Assembly: GCA_963719415.1 (NCBI GenBank)
Contig: OY970383.1
Coordinates: 186,001 to 250,000 of the forward strand
Source: JAPLIS01 sp963719415
GTDB taxonomy: Bacteria; Babelota; Babeliae; Babelales; Vermiphilaceae
DNA: 64,000 bases
Reading direction: 5' to 3'
In this document: positions 27,298 to 34,815 of the stretch, piece by piece
How the letters are laid out: each line of letters opens with the position of its first letter
How positions within the stretch are numbered: position 1 is the first letter of the stretch
Notes under the pieces: generated by a model
Told to the model about the DNA's origin: nothing
Seen by the model: only the letters and a program-made list of their open reading frames with translations
Databases searched by the model: none
Position numbers and translations under genes: made by a program

Positions 27298-27444
27298 ACT
27301 ATACCCTTTTAACTTATCTTGTTTCTTATTACTTAACTTATGTAGACCATTACAAATTAACGTGCAGTTTAATGCAAAACAGTTTAATGCAAAAGAATAT
27401 ATATGTATATTATAAACATATATATTCTAAGCCTATTTTATTTA

Positions 27445-28239
27445 TTACATAGTAATTGGTTGCATTCTATAGAGCATTGGACTTTTTTGATACGCTATAC
27501 GAAGTGGACTAAAAAAATGAGACATGGTCATCATATGAAAACTATTTTCAAGCGTATGTATGCCTTGCTTTACGTACATCGGTGGCAACAAAAAATCAGG
27601 CGAATTATCTGCCGGTGAAATTCCTATAGGAACATATATATACTCAGGTTTTGCGATAATAACAAGAGATTCTTTAGGAGGAATTTTATTATCAAAAAGT
27701 CGCTCTACTGCTTGAACGTCCCAAAAGAAAAGTCCCGTCTTATCATCTTGTTTTTTGATAGCTTTAAAACAAGCTGCTGCCGCATGTTTATCAAGTTCCA
27801 AGTGACTTACTGTGTGGCCAAACATAACAATAGGAACAACCGTATCAGTAACAATAATATAAATATATTTTTCTGCATCATGATGCCTGAGAGGGAAAAA
27901 AGTCTGACCATCACTATTGGAAACAGCTAAATAACCATAGTAGGTAGACATAATACCAGCGCAACGATTATGATTTAACACACCATGCAATCGGTGAAGG
28001 GCTATATGTCCCGTTTTTTTCACTGTTGCATGAAAATTATTTACGTGAGAATTGTTTACGTGAGAATTGTCTATAGAGTTATCTGTTTTGATATCGCTTG
28101 TTTTAATATCTGGGTGAGAATAATCTGCGTGAGAATAATCTGGATAAGGATAGAAAAAAAAATTCAAAATAGGATCAGCGTAACTATTTTGCAAAGATAT
28201 TAAACATGCTATAATAAATGGTATACAATATTTTTTCAT
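27445..28239 (-). CDS. exported protein of unknown function, 264 aa
   Basis: A signal peptide (MKKYCIPFIIACLISLQNSYA) precedes a His/Asp/Ser/Asn-rich linker with small repeats (YSHADYSHPD, NNSHVNN) and then a globular domain of about 190 residues with several beta-strand-like stretches (EKYIYIIVTDTVVPIVMFGH, ESLVIIAKPEYIYVPIGI). I cannot assign a family. It lies upstream of the tol genes in the same orientation with a gap of about 147 bases, in which a 15-base sequence (CAGTTTAATGCAAAA) is repeated twice. Confidence 0.65.
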   Translation of the reverse strand: MKKYCIPFIIACLISLQNSYADPILNFFFYPYPDYSHADYSHPDIKTSDIKTDNSIDNSHVNNSHVNNFHATVKKTGHIALHRLHGVLNHNRCAGIMSTYYGYLAVSNSDGQTFFPLRHHDAEKYIYIIVTDTVVPIVMFGHTVSHLELDKHAAAACFKAIKKQDDKTGLFFWDVQAVERLFDNKIPPKESLVIIAKPEYIYVPIGISPADNSPDFLLPPMYVKQGIHTLENSFHMMTMSHFFSPLRIAYQKSPMLYRMQPITM

Positions 28240-28403
28240 ATATCTTTCTTATATTAATTAAAAATATTATTAATTAAAAAAATAAAAATAAAAAATATAC
28301 TTATACGCAAAACATACTTATGCACAAAATATATTCATAAACACAGTAGCATAAAAAATTATTTAAAAGCTACGCTTTCCATCCATAACCAAACTATAAT
28401 CAG

Positions 28404-29084
28404 ATGCCAGACATGAAACAGATCCTAAAAAAAGAAATCTCAGAAAGCCAAGAATGGCTCAATTTTATAACTAAAGAAAATCTATCAACAAAACAACAAG
28501 ATCAATTTCTTCTCTATCTAGAGCTACTTATCGAATGGAACAATAAATTTAATATTACCACCATTACTGATCCTCACCTTATTATTGCCGATCATTTTCA
28601 AGATTCATTAGAGTTGCGTCATCAACTTACTCTAAAAGATAGAAAAGGCATCTGTGATATCGGCTCTGGAGGAGGATTTCCAGGGATACCACTTAGCATT
28701 TGCAATCCCGATACCCCCGTAGTGTTAATCGAAATTAATAACAAAAAAATCGAATTTTTACAGGCTATTATTGATACGCTAGAACTAAAAAACGTATCTA
28801 TATATTCACAAAACTGGAGAATGTTTCTCAAAGATTCTTCTTTTGCTACCACCCACCCATTAGATCTTTTTTTAGCGCGAGCGTCATTGCAGCCAGAAGA
28901 ATTAATTCGAATTTTAAGACCAACCAGTCTTTATAAAGACGCCCTATTGATCTATTGGGCATCAGCACATTGGCAGCCCCTAAAACAGGTCGTGCCCTTT
29001 ATAAGTAAAGAAACAAGCTATACTATTGGCAACAAAACTGGCAACAAAATAAGACAATTAATTTTCATGACAAAAAAAATATAA
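28404..29084 (+). CDS. rsmG: 16S rRNA (guanine527-N7)-methyltransferase
   Basis: RsmG/GidB methylates G527 of 16S rRNA using S-adenosylmethionine. The SAM-binding motif is CDIGSGGGFPGIPL (about residues 76-89), followed by the acidic VLIEINNKKIEFLQ. Upstream, LLIEWNNKFNITTITDPHLIIADHFQDSL is the standard family N-terminal block. The length of 226 is normal. The ATG at 28404 or 28413 could be used. The ABC gene follows nine bases after the stop. Confidence 0.93.
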   Translation: MPDMKQILKKEISESQEWLNFITKENLSTKQQDQFLLYLELLIEWNNKFNITTITDPHLIIADHFQDSLELRHQLTLKDRKGICDIGSGGGFPGIPLSICNPDTPVVLIEINNKKIEFLQAIIDTLELKNVSIYSQNWRMFLKDSSFATTHPLDLFLARASLQPEELIRILRPTSLYKDALLIYWASAHWQPLKQVVPFISKETSYTIGNKTGNKIRQLIFMTKKI

Positions 29085-29093
29085 GAGTATTCT

Positions 29094-29849
29094 ATGAAAC
29101 CAATTTTGCTACAGATTAAAAATATAAAAAAACAGTATTTTAAAAATAAAATATTGGTTAAAGAAGCGCTCAAAAATATCACTCTTGATATCTATAAAGG
29201 TGAAATTTTAGCACTTTTGGGTGCTAATGGTGCAGGAAAAACGACTCTTTCTTCTTTAATAGCATCCCTACACCCGCCAACATCAGGAACCATAGAATAT
29301 AATGGTGTTTCTATTTATGAAGATATAATCAACTACCGACAGCGCTTAGGATTTTGCGCACAAAAACAATACCTTGCGTCTCATTTAACCGTACGCGAAC
29401 ATCTTGAATATGCTGGTCGCTACTTTTTAATACCAGATACTCTTTTACAAAAAAGAGTCGATGAGCTTATCAGAATGTTTGGTCTCGGCGACTTTATCAA
29501 CAGAGACCCTTCTGAGTTATCGGGCGGTTACAAACAACGATTACTTATTGCTCGCTCTATTATTCATAAACCGTCGCTGGTAATTTTAGACGAGCCTACC
29601 GTTGCCCTTGATCCTCATATTCGTCGTCAATTATGGGATATTATAAAAGAGTTAAAATCAGCGGGTACGAGTATTATACTCACTACCCACTATCTTGATG
29701 AAGCGCAAGCGTTGGCTGACCGTATCTGTCTATTACATAATGGTGAAATAAAACATATTGATACCCCGCAAGCACTCATGAGTTCGTATAATATGACAAA
29801 CTTAGAAGATGTCTTTTTACAGCTCATGCAAGAAGAAGTTGCTCAATAA
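29094..29849 (+). CDS. ABC transporter ATP-binding protein (ABC-2/CcmA type)
   Basis: Walker A is GANGAGKTTLSSL (about residues 43-55), the signature loop is LSGGYKQRL, Walker B is LVILDEPTVALDP, and the H-loop is TTHYLDEA. At 251 residues it is a single nucleotide-binding domain of the type that pairs with ABC-2 permeases such as drug or polysaccharide exporters. The two following genes encode matching permeases, so they form a transporter operon. The substrate cannot be read from sequence. Confidence 0.92.
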   Translation: MKPILLQIKNIKKQYFKNKILVKEALKNITLDIYKGEILALLGANGAGKTTLSSLIASLHPPTSGTIEYNGVSIYEDIINYRQRLGFCAQKQYLASHLTVREHLEYAGRYFLIPDTLLQKRVDELIRMFGLGDFINRDPSELSGGYKQRLLIARSIIHKPSLVILDEPTVALDPHIRRQLWDIIKELKSAGTSIILTTHYLDEAQALADRICLLHNGEIKHIDTPQALMSSYNMTNLEDVFLQLMQEEVAQ

Positions 29850-29865
29850 TAAAATTTTAGTTTTA

Positions 29866-29888
29866 CTATGGCCCCAGAGAGGCCATAG
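29866..29888 (+). promoter_or_regulatory. hairpin between the ATPase and permease genes
   Basis: CTATGGCC (29866-29873) and GGCCATAG (29881-29888) form an 8-bp stem. No strong T run follows, so it is more likely an mRNA-processing or stability hairpin within the operon than a full terminator. A similar GGCC-rich hairpin lies at 31694-31720. Confidence 0.35.
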
Positions 29889-29958
29889 CATGTATCTTTA
29901 AGCCTGTTCTAAAAAACCTGTTTTAAAAAAAAAATTAAAAAAAGAAAGCAAACTGATC

Positions 29959-30753
29959 ATGAATTTAACGTCATTTAAACACTCACTTCGCGTCTTTGGC
30001 TGGCTTTTATATGTCGATGCGCGCTCTTTATGGAAAGATTTCTTTAACAACTTATTAGATGCTGCAACGTGGCCATTTTTTATTATTTTTGTTAATGGTA
30101 TTATTATGCCAAAAATGGGCCTCCCTGCTAATTATGGTACCTTTACCACTATCAGCATGATCGTCATGATGGGTTCCTTTAGTGCGTGGGCAGCTTCAAC
30201 GCTCATAGCTGCTGATCTTGCAGGGCCTCAAACCATTGCTTACGAACTAACACTACCACTTCCCTACTGGATGGTCTGGCTCAAAAATAGCATCTATCTT
30301 TCTTTAAAAGCGGCAGTCTTTAATATCTTACCGCTCTTTTTAGGCAAACTTATTTTAGGAAGCAAACTCAATTTAAGTAATTTTTCACTCTTGCAATTCT
30401 TAATAATCTATAGCGTATCAGCACTTTTTTTTGGCGCATTTGCTCTCTTTTCTACGGTACTTACCAGCACGCATGAAGGACATAGTCGATTAGAATTACG
30501 TCTTACGGGACCTATGTTTTTTTTAAACGGTTTTGCTGCTTCCTGGGCTATTACGTATGCTATATCGCCTGCGCTTGGCATTTTTATGCGTTGCCTGCCG
30601 TGGATTTATGCATATGAAGGCTGCAGAGCAGCTGTTCTTGGCCAAGAAGAGTATATTAATATATGGGTCTGCGTTGGCATGCTCTCTCTTTTCACTATAC
30701 TCTGCACCATTACCAGCTTACGACTATTTAAAAAACGTATGGATTGCGTATAA
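29959..30753 (+). CDS. ABC-2 type permease, copy 1
   Basis: The 264-residue protein has about six hydrophobic segments and the layout of ABC-2 membrane proteins, with an amphipathic N-terminus (FKHSLRVFGWLLYVDARSLWKDFF) followed by WPFFIIFVNGIIMPKMGL. The conserved end segment CLPWIYAYEGCRAAVLGQEEYINIWV is repeated in copy 2. It is a subunit of the exporter with the 29094 ATPase. ATGATC context and the GAAAGCAAACTG sequence before the ATG give only a fair ribosome binding site. Confidence 0.85.
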   Translation: MNLTSFKHSLRVFGWLLYVDARSLWKDFFNNLLDAATWPFFIIFVNGIIMPKMGLPANYGTFTTISMIVMMGSFSAWAASTLIAADLAGPQTIAYELTLPLPYWMVWLKNSIYLSLKAAVFNILPLFLGKLILGSKLNLSNFSLLQFLIIYSVSALFFGAFALFSTVLTSTHEGHSRLELRLTGPMFFLNGFAASWAITYAISPALGIFMRCLPWIYAYEGCRAAVLGQEEYINIWVCVGMLSLFTILCTITSLRLFKKRMDCV

Positions 30754-30757
30754 AAAT

Positions 30758-31546
30758 ATGCATAAAATTACTCACTCACTTCGGGTCTTTGGCTGGCTTT
30801 TATGGGTAGATGCGCGTTCATTGTGGAAAAACTTTTTTAATAATTTACTCGATGCTGCTGTTTGGCCATTTTTTATTATTTTTGTAAACGGCATTATTAT
30901 GCCAAAAATGGGTCTACCAACTTATTATGGTGCTTTTGCTACTATTAGTATGGTTGTTGTAATGAGTGCTTTTAGCGCTCGAACAGGCGCTGCTCTCATA
31001 GCAGCTGATCTGGACGGCCCACAAACCATTGCGTATGAATTAACGCTCCCACTTCCCTACTGGATGGTCTGGCTAAAAAACGGTCTCTACCTTTCTTTAA
31101 AAGCAATGGTTTTTAATGTTTTGCCACTTTTTCTGGGAAAACTTATACTCGGAAACGGCCTCGATTTCAGCAATTTTTCACTTTTTAGATTTTTAATTAT
31201 ATATATTATTTCAGCACTTTTTTTTGCCATGTTTTCTCTCTTTTCTACCGTATTTACCAACACGCTCAAAGGATATAGTCGATTACAATCTCACCTTGTT
31301 AGACCTATGATTTTTTTAAATGGTTTTACAGCTTCATGGATTATCGTATATTCAATATCACCAGCACTTGGCATTTTCATGCGTTGTTTACCATGGATTT
31401 ACGCGTATGAAGGATGCAGAGCTGCTATCTTAGGCCAAGACGGATACATTAATATATGGGTTTGCGTTGGCATGCTCACTCTTTTTACCCTCTTATGCAC
31501 CATTGCCAGCTTACGTCTATTTAAAAAACGCATGGACTGTATATAG
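30758..31546 (+). CDS. ABC-2 type permease, copy 2
   Basis: This is a tandem paralogue of the 29959 gene, aligning along its entire length (HSLRVFGWLLWVDARSLWKNFF at the start, KKRMDC at the end). The ATG at 30758 is four bases after the preceding stop; an upstream in-frame ATG at 30533 lies inside copy 1 and is rejected. The two similar but distinct subunits probably form a heterodimeric channel with the single ATPase. Differences are scattered, so the duplication is not very recent. Confidence 0.86.
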   Translation: MHKITHSLRVFGWLLWVDARSLWKNFFNNLLDAAVWPFFIIFVNGIIMPKMGLPTYYGAFATISMVVVMSAFSARTGAALIAADLDGPQTIAYELTLPLPYWMVWLKNGLYLSLKAMVFNVLPLFLGKLILGNGLDFSNFSLFRFLIIYIISALFFAMFSLFSTVFTNTLKGYSRLQSHLVRPMIFLNGFTASWIIVYSISPALGIFMRCLPWIYAYEGCRAAILGQDGYINIWVCVGMLTLFTLLCTIASLRLFKKRMDCI

Positions 31547-31624
31547 AATTTATACCAATTTCAGGTGACTGAAAATAGAGCTGTTCCTGCACCACCCCAT
31601 CTATCAACACTAAGAACAATAGAT

Positions 31625-31800
31625 AACGCGATCTCGATCTAAGCGATCAGCCTTCTACAGCTTTTTTTGTTTTTTGTAAAGCAGTGTATATCTATTTGTG
31701 GCCCCGAAAGGGCCACAAATGGCAAGTTTTAGTATGCTGTAAAATGAGTATTCAAGCTATTTTTTACCATCTCTTATATCAAGCTCACGTTAATTTAAGC
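31625..31800. repeat. dispersed intergenic element, copy at 31.6-31.8 kb
   Basis: Flanks match the 5.3-5.6 kb copy: GATCTAAGCGATCAG and GTAAAGCAGTGTATATC on the left, and GTTTTAGTATGCTGTAAAATG ... AGCTCACGTTAA on the right. The core here is a perfect 11-bp hairpin, ATTTGTGGCCC (31694-31704) with GGGCCACAAAT (31710-31720) and a CGAAA loop. It separates the convergent permease and Nudix genes and overlaps the Nudix stop region. Confidence 0.6.
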
Positions 31801-32330
31801 CATTTTTCAAACATGCGAACTACTGATTGCTCTTTAGTTGGAAGTAATTGTATGTCTTTACCTATCCATCGCAACTCTTTTGACTCTCTATTTTGCACTA
31901 CATGCTCATCGCTAACAACTTGTAGCAAAAATCTAATATCATAATGATAATGCTCTTTTTCTTTACTGTTAGCCGGTATCAAATGGACATCAATATCAAA
32001 AATATGTGCATGTACAGGCACGATACCAAGGATACCTGACTCTTCTTGCGCTTCTTTAAGAGCAACTGCTAATACATCTGGATCACCATCACAATGCCCA
32101 CCGAGCTGAAACCAACCATTCAGTTTTGCATGATGCAATAAGAGAGCCTTTGAGCCATCTTTATTTAAAAGCCAACAAGATCCCGTGATATGCCCTACCT
32201 CTAACGATCGCTCAAAACAATCTGCATAAGTATCTACGAAAGCAAGAATAGTCTGCTTAGAAGCTATTTCTTCAGAATATAGGGAATTGTGTGCATGTAA
32301 TAAATTTTTTAATAACGATCTTTTTTCCAT
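31785..32330 (-). CDS. Nudix hydrolase
   Basis: The Nudix region reads WFQLGGHCDGDPDVLAVALK followed by EAQEESGILGI. The core REUXEEXGU appears as KEAQEESGI, with Lys replacing Arg, and the upstream Glu of GX5E is Asp. The metal-binding Glu residues remain, so activity is plausible. Substrates of such 181-residue members (isopentenyl-diphosphate isomerase-like layout with a long N-terminal part) cannot be predicted. The gene stands alone and converges with the ABC exporter operon. Confidence 0.85.
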   Translation of the reverse strand: MEKRSLLKNLLHAHNSLYSEEIASKQTILAFVDTYADCFERSLEVGHITGSCWLLNKDGSKALLLHHAKLNGWFQLGGHCDGDPDVLAVALKEAQEESGILGIVPVHAHIFDIDVHLIPANSKEKEHYHYDIRFLLQVVSDEHVVQNRESKELRWIGKDIQLLPTKEQSVVRMFEKWLKLT

Positions 32331-32558
32331 ATTATCTTTCTTTTTTATTTTTATTTTTTTTATTTTTTTAAAACTATTCTAAAAAATTATCATACCAAAA
32401 ATTTATCTTTTTAACGCGACCAATTTAACGCGACCTCCTTGAAAAATAAAGATAAAATTCTCACAAAATTGGACAAATCTCTAAAAAACTTGTTTTTCTT
32501 TATCTCAAATTACTAGAATTATTCTTAGTACCAAAATAAAAATACAAAAAGAGAAAAT

Positions 32559-32903
32559 ATGAAAACACAAGCATTCATATTTGTTTTTATTATATGTCTG
32601 GCACATGAATCTTATCCCATGCAATCTATTTTGAACCCAAATCCTTCTTCTGCCAAAAATTATAAATCATTAATAGAGATGACCAAAGAACAACTCTTAA
32701 ACTATGCAACAAGTTTGAGCCAACGAATAAAAAATAATCAAGAAGAAAGAAGCGCTCGAGTACATCATAATATTGTTCCCATAGACAATTACGGCAACGA
32801 TCCTCGATTAAGAATATTAGGTCAAATAACAAACAAACTTATAATACAGAAAGGTAAAGTTGTCAAAGCATTAAAAAATCGTTTCAACGTAATAATAGAA
32901 TAA
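32559..32903 (+). CDS. small exported protein, paralogue of the 34.3 kb gene
   Basis: A signal peptide (AFIFVFIICLAHESYPM) precedes about 95 hydrophilic, helix-prone residues with MTKEQLLNYATSLSQRIKNNQ and a distal LRILGQITNKLIIQKGKVVKALKNR. The same order (LTKEELQARKTALDRTIQNKQ, then LRRLATEIKKLRVQ and ILKTRS) occurs in the 34343 gene, with HN-x-x-P in the middle of both. I infer a small paralogous pair flanking the MNQ-repeat gene. Function is unknown. Confidence 0.65.
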   Translation: MKTQAFIFVFIICLAHESYPMQSILNPNPSSAKNYKSLIEMTKEQLLNYATSLSQRIKNNQEERSARVHHNIVPIDNYGNDPRLRILGQITNKLIIQKGKVVKALKNRFNVIIE

Positions 32904-32958
32904 AATAGATTCAGTAAAAATAGTAAATACTCTAATAGATATATAAGAAAGGTTCTCT

Positions 32959-34110
32959 ATGTTCAAAAAAACTCTTCCAATAACATTAAGTATAGTTTTA
33001 ATTCTTGCACCCAGCTGTCTTGTTGCTGGTCGTCATTCTAAAAAAAATAATTCTACACAGCAAAACGCTATGAATCAACGCCTTACAAACCAAAACGCTA
33101 TGAACCAACGTCCTACAAATAACCAGCAAACTATGAACCAAAACGCTATGAACCAACAAAATACAAACCAATATACTATGAACCAACGTCCTACAAATAG
33201 CCAGCAGACTATGAACCAAAATTCTATGAACCAACGTCCTACAAATAGCCAGCAGACTATGAACCAAAATTCTATGAACCAACGTCCTACAAATAACCAG
33301 CAAACTATGAATCAAAATTCTATGAACCAACAAAATACAAACCAATATACTATGAATCAACGTCCTACAAATAACCAGCAGACTATGAACCAAAATTCTA
33401 TGAACCAACAAAGTATGAACCAACGACCTACAAATAACCAGCAGACCACAAACCAAAATTCTATGAATCAAAATTCTATGAACCAAAATTCTATGAACCA
33501 AAATTCTATGAACCAACATTCTATGAATCAACATTCTATGAATCAACAGACTACAAACCACAATGACAGCATTAATGAGCAACAATGTTCACTCCGTTGC
33601 AATATGAATAAACTGTGGACTGACCACGTTCTCTGGACACGTCAATTTATAATATCATCAGTTGCTGGCCTTCAGGATAAAGATGCAGTCGTGCAACGAT
33701 TATTACACAATCAAGATGAGATTGGTAATGCCATAGCTCCTTTTTATGGTGCTGAAGCGGGTAGAGAATTAGCAAGATTACTAAAAAAACATATAACTAT
33801 CTATGCTGATCTTGTTAAAGCAGCATTAATGCATAATACCGATGAAGTAAATAATTTATATACACAATGGCGCATGAATGCCGCTGAATTAGGAGCATTC
33901 TTAAGCAAAGCAAACCCATACTGGAATCAACAACAAATGACTGATATGTTTAATGAACATCTTAGATTAACAGCAATAGAATTACAATTGAGAATGAACA
34001 GTGATTGGGTTGCTGATATTGCTAACTTTGATGAGATCTTCAAACAAGCATTGATGATGGCAAAAAATTTAGCTGATGGCATTGCTCAACAGTTTCCCGC
34101 CAGCTTTTAA
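32959..34110 (+). CDS. exported MNQ-repeat protein with conserved four-helix-like C-terminal domain
   Basis: A signal peptide (ITLSIVLILAPSCLVAG) is followed by about 170 residues of imperfect repeats built from MNQ, NSMNQ, RPTN and NQQT units (33058-33560). The C-terminal domain (about residues 210-383) begins LWTDHVLWTRQFIISS and contains RLLHNQDEIGNAIAPFYGAEAG, LLKKHI and NPYWNQQQMTDMFNEHL. I recognise this as a widespread, uncharacterised helical domain also found in bacilli and archaea, but I know of no established function. The repeat region is hydrophilic and would act as a stalk or spacer. An intrinsic terminator follows. Confidence 0.8.
   Translation: MFKKTLPITLSIVLILAPSCLVAGRHSKKNNSTQQNAMNQRLTNQNAMNQRPTNNQQTMNQNAMNQQNTNQYTMNQRPTNSQQTMNQNSMNQRPTNSQQTMNQNSMNQRPTNNQQTMNQNSMNQQNTNQYTMNQRPTNNQQTMNQNSMNQQSMNQRPTNNQQTTNQNSMNQNSMNQNSMNQNSMNQHSMNQHSMNQQTTNHNDSINEQQCSLRCNMNKLWTDHVLWTRQFIISSVAGLQDKDAVVQRLLHNQDEIGNAIAPFYGAEAGRELARLLKKHITIYADLVKAALMHNTDEVNNLYTQWRMNAAELGAFLSKANPYWNQQQMTDMFNEHLRLTAIELQLRMNSDWVADIANFDEIFKQALMMAKNLADGIAQQFPASF
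33058..33560 (+). repeat. coding minisatellite (MNQ/RPTN/NQQT repeats)
   Basis: Units such as ATGAACCAACGTCCTACAA and ATGAACCAAAATTCT recur in varied order over about 500 bases with high identity, always in multiples of three. Runs of the ATGAACCAAAATTCT unit in tandem near 33460-33510 show recent expansion. Confidence 0.9.
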
Positions 34111-34191
34111 ACCATACATTAAACCTATAATACACGCATTCACAAGAGACACAAAATAAAATAGTTATAAAATATTTTTTAAAATTCATGC

Positions 34192-34231
34192 GCTGGTCCT
34201 TATTGTTTACTATAAGGACCAGCTTTTTTTT
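34192..34231 (+). terminator. strong intrinsic terminator
   Basis: GCTGGTCCTTAT (34192-34203) pairs perfectly with ATAAGGACCAGC (34212-34223) and is followed immediately by T8. It ends the MNQ-repeat gene transcript. Confidence 0.93.
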
Positions 34232-34342
34232 ACCCTGTTAACAGGTAAAAACTTGTTTTTTAAAAAATACACAACTACAATTGTTCTCAGATTACAATAA
34301 AAAATAAACTCTCCATAAAAATGATAAAAAAAAAGAAAAAAC

Positions 34343-34729
34343 ATGAATATAAAAAGCCAAATCTTAGCACTTATCTCTCTTATACTTTTAACCAATAGTT
34401 CTTACGCCATGCAATTCGCCCCTGCTATAGGACCAGCTCAAAATCAAAATCCTATTATTTCATACTTTAACAAGTTAACCAAAGAAGAACTTCAAGCTCG
34501 AAAAACAGCTCTAGATAGAACAATACAAAATAAGCAAGTATTGACAGCCGACTATGTAGCCCGCCACAATGTTACCCCGAAAACCCATGGCGATCATTTT
34601 CTATTGAGAAGACTCGCCACGGAAATAAAAAAACTTAGAGTGCAAACTCATATAATTGCCCAAATATTAAAAACTCGTTCTGATTTAGCAATAGAAGCTG
34701 ATCAAGCAAATGCTCAAGCTGATAAATAG
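34343..34729 (+). CDS. small exported protein, paralogue of the 32.6 kb gene
   Basis: The 128-residue protein has a signal peptide (LALISLILLTNSSYAM) and a helical, charged mature part of about 105 residues ending in EADQANAQADK. Its similarity to the 32559 gene is described there. The Ala-Met-Gln immediately after the predicted cleavage site is shared in spirit with the other copy (PMQ). No family is recognised. Confidence 0.65.
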   Translation: MNIKSQILALISLILLTNSSYAMQFAPAIGPAQNQNPIISYFNKLTKEELQARKTALDRTIQNKQVLTADYVARHNVTPKTHGDHFLLRRLATEIKKLRVQTHIIAQILKTRSDLAIEADQANAQADK

Positions 34730-34739
34730 GCGTTACAAC

Positions 34740-34796
34740 AAATAAAGCAAAGAAAAACGCATGAAATAAAATCATAGATTTTTCTTTGCTTTATTT
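34740..34796. terminator. bidirectional 18-bp terminator hairpin
   Basis: AAATAAAGCAAAGAAAAA (34740-34757) is perfectly complementary to 34779-34796. The A/T-rich outer ends give T runs for both strands. It separates the convergent 34.3 kb gene and M3 peptidase. Confidence 0.85.
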
Positions 34797-34815
34797 ATAA
34801 TCAAATATCACGCGT

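Noticed and set aside
30533..30757. Long N-terminal extension of the second ABC-2 permease
   Set aside because: It overlaps the first permease in another frame, and alignment with copy 1 places the start at 30758.
32998..33585. Long minus-strand frame opposite the MNQ repeats
   Set aside because: It is a product of the repetitive codons on the plus strand (translation is a Leu/Val/His-Arg-Ile repeat); the plus frame has a signal peptide, conserved domain and terminator.
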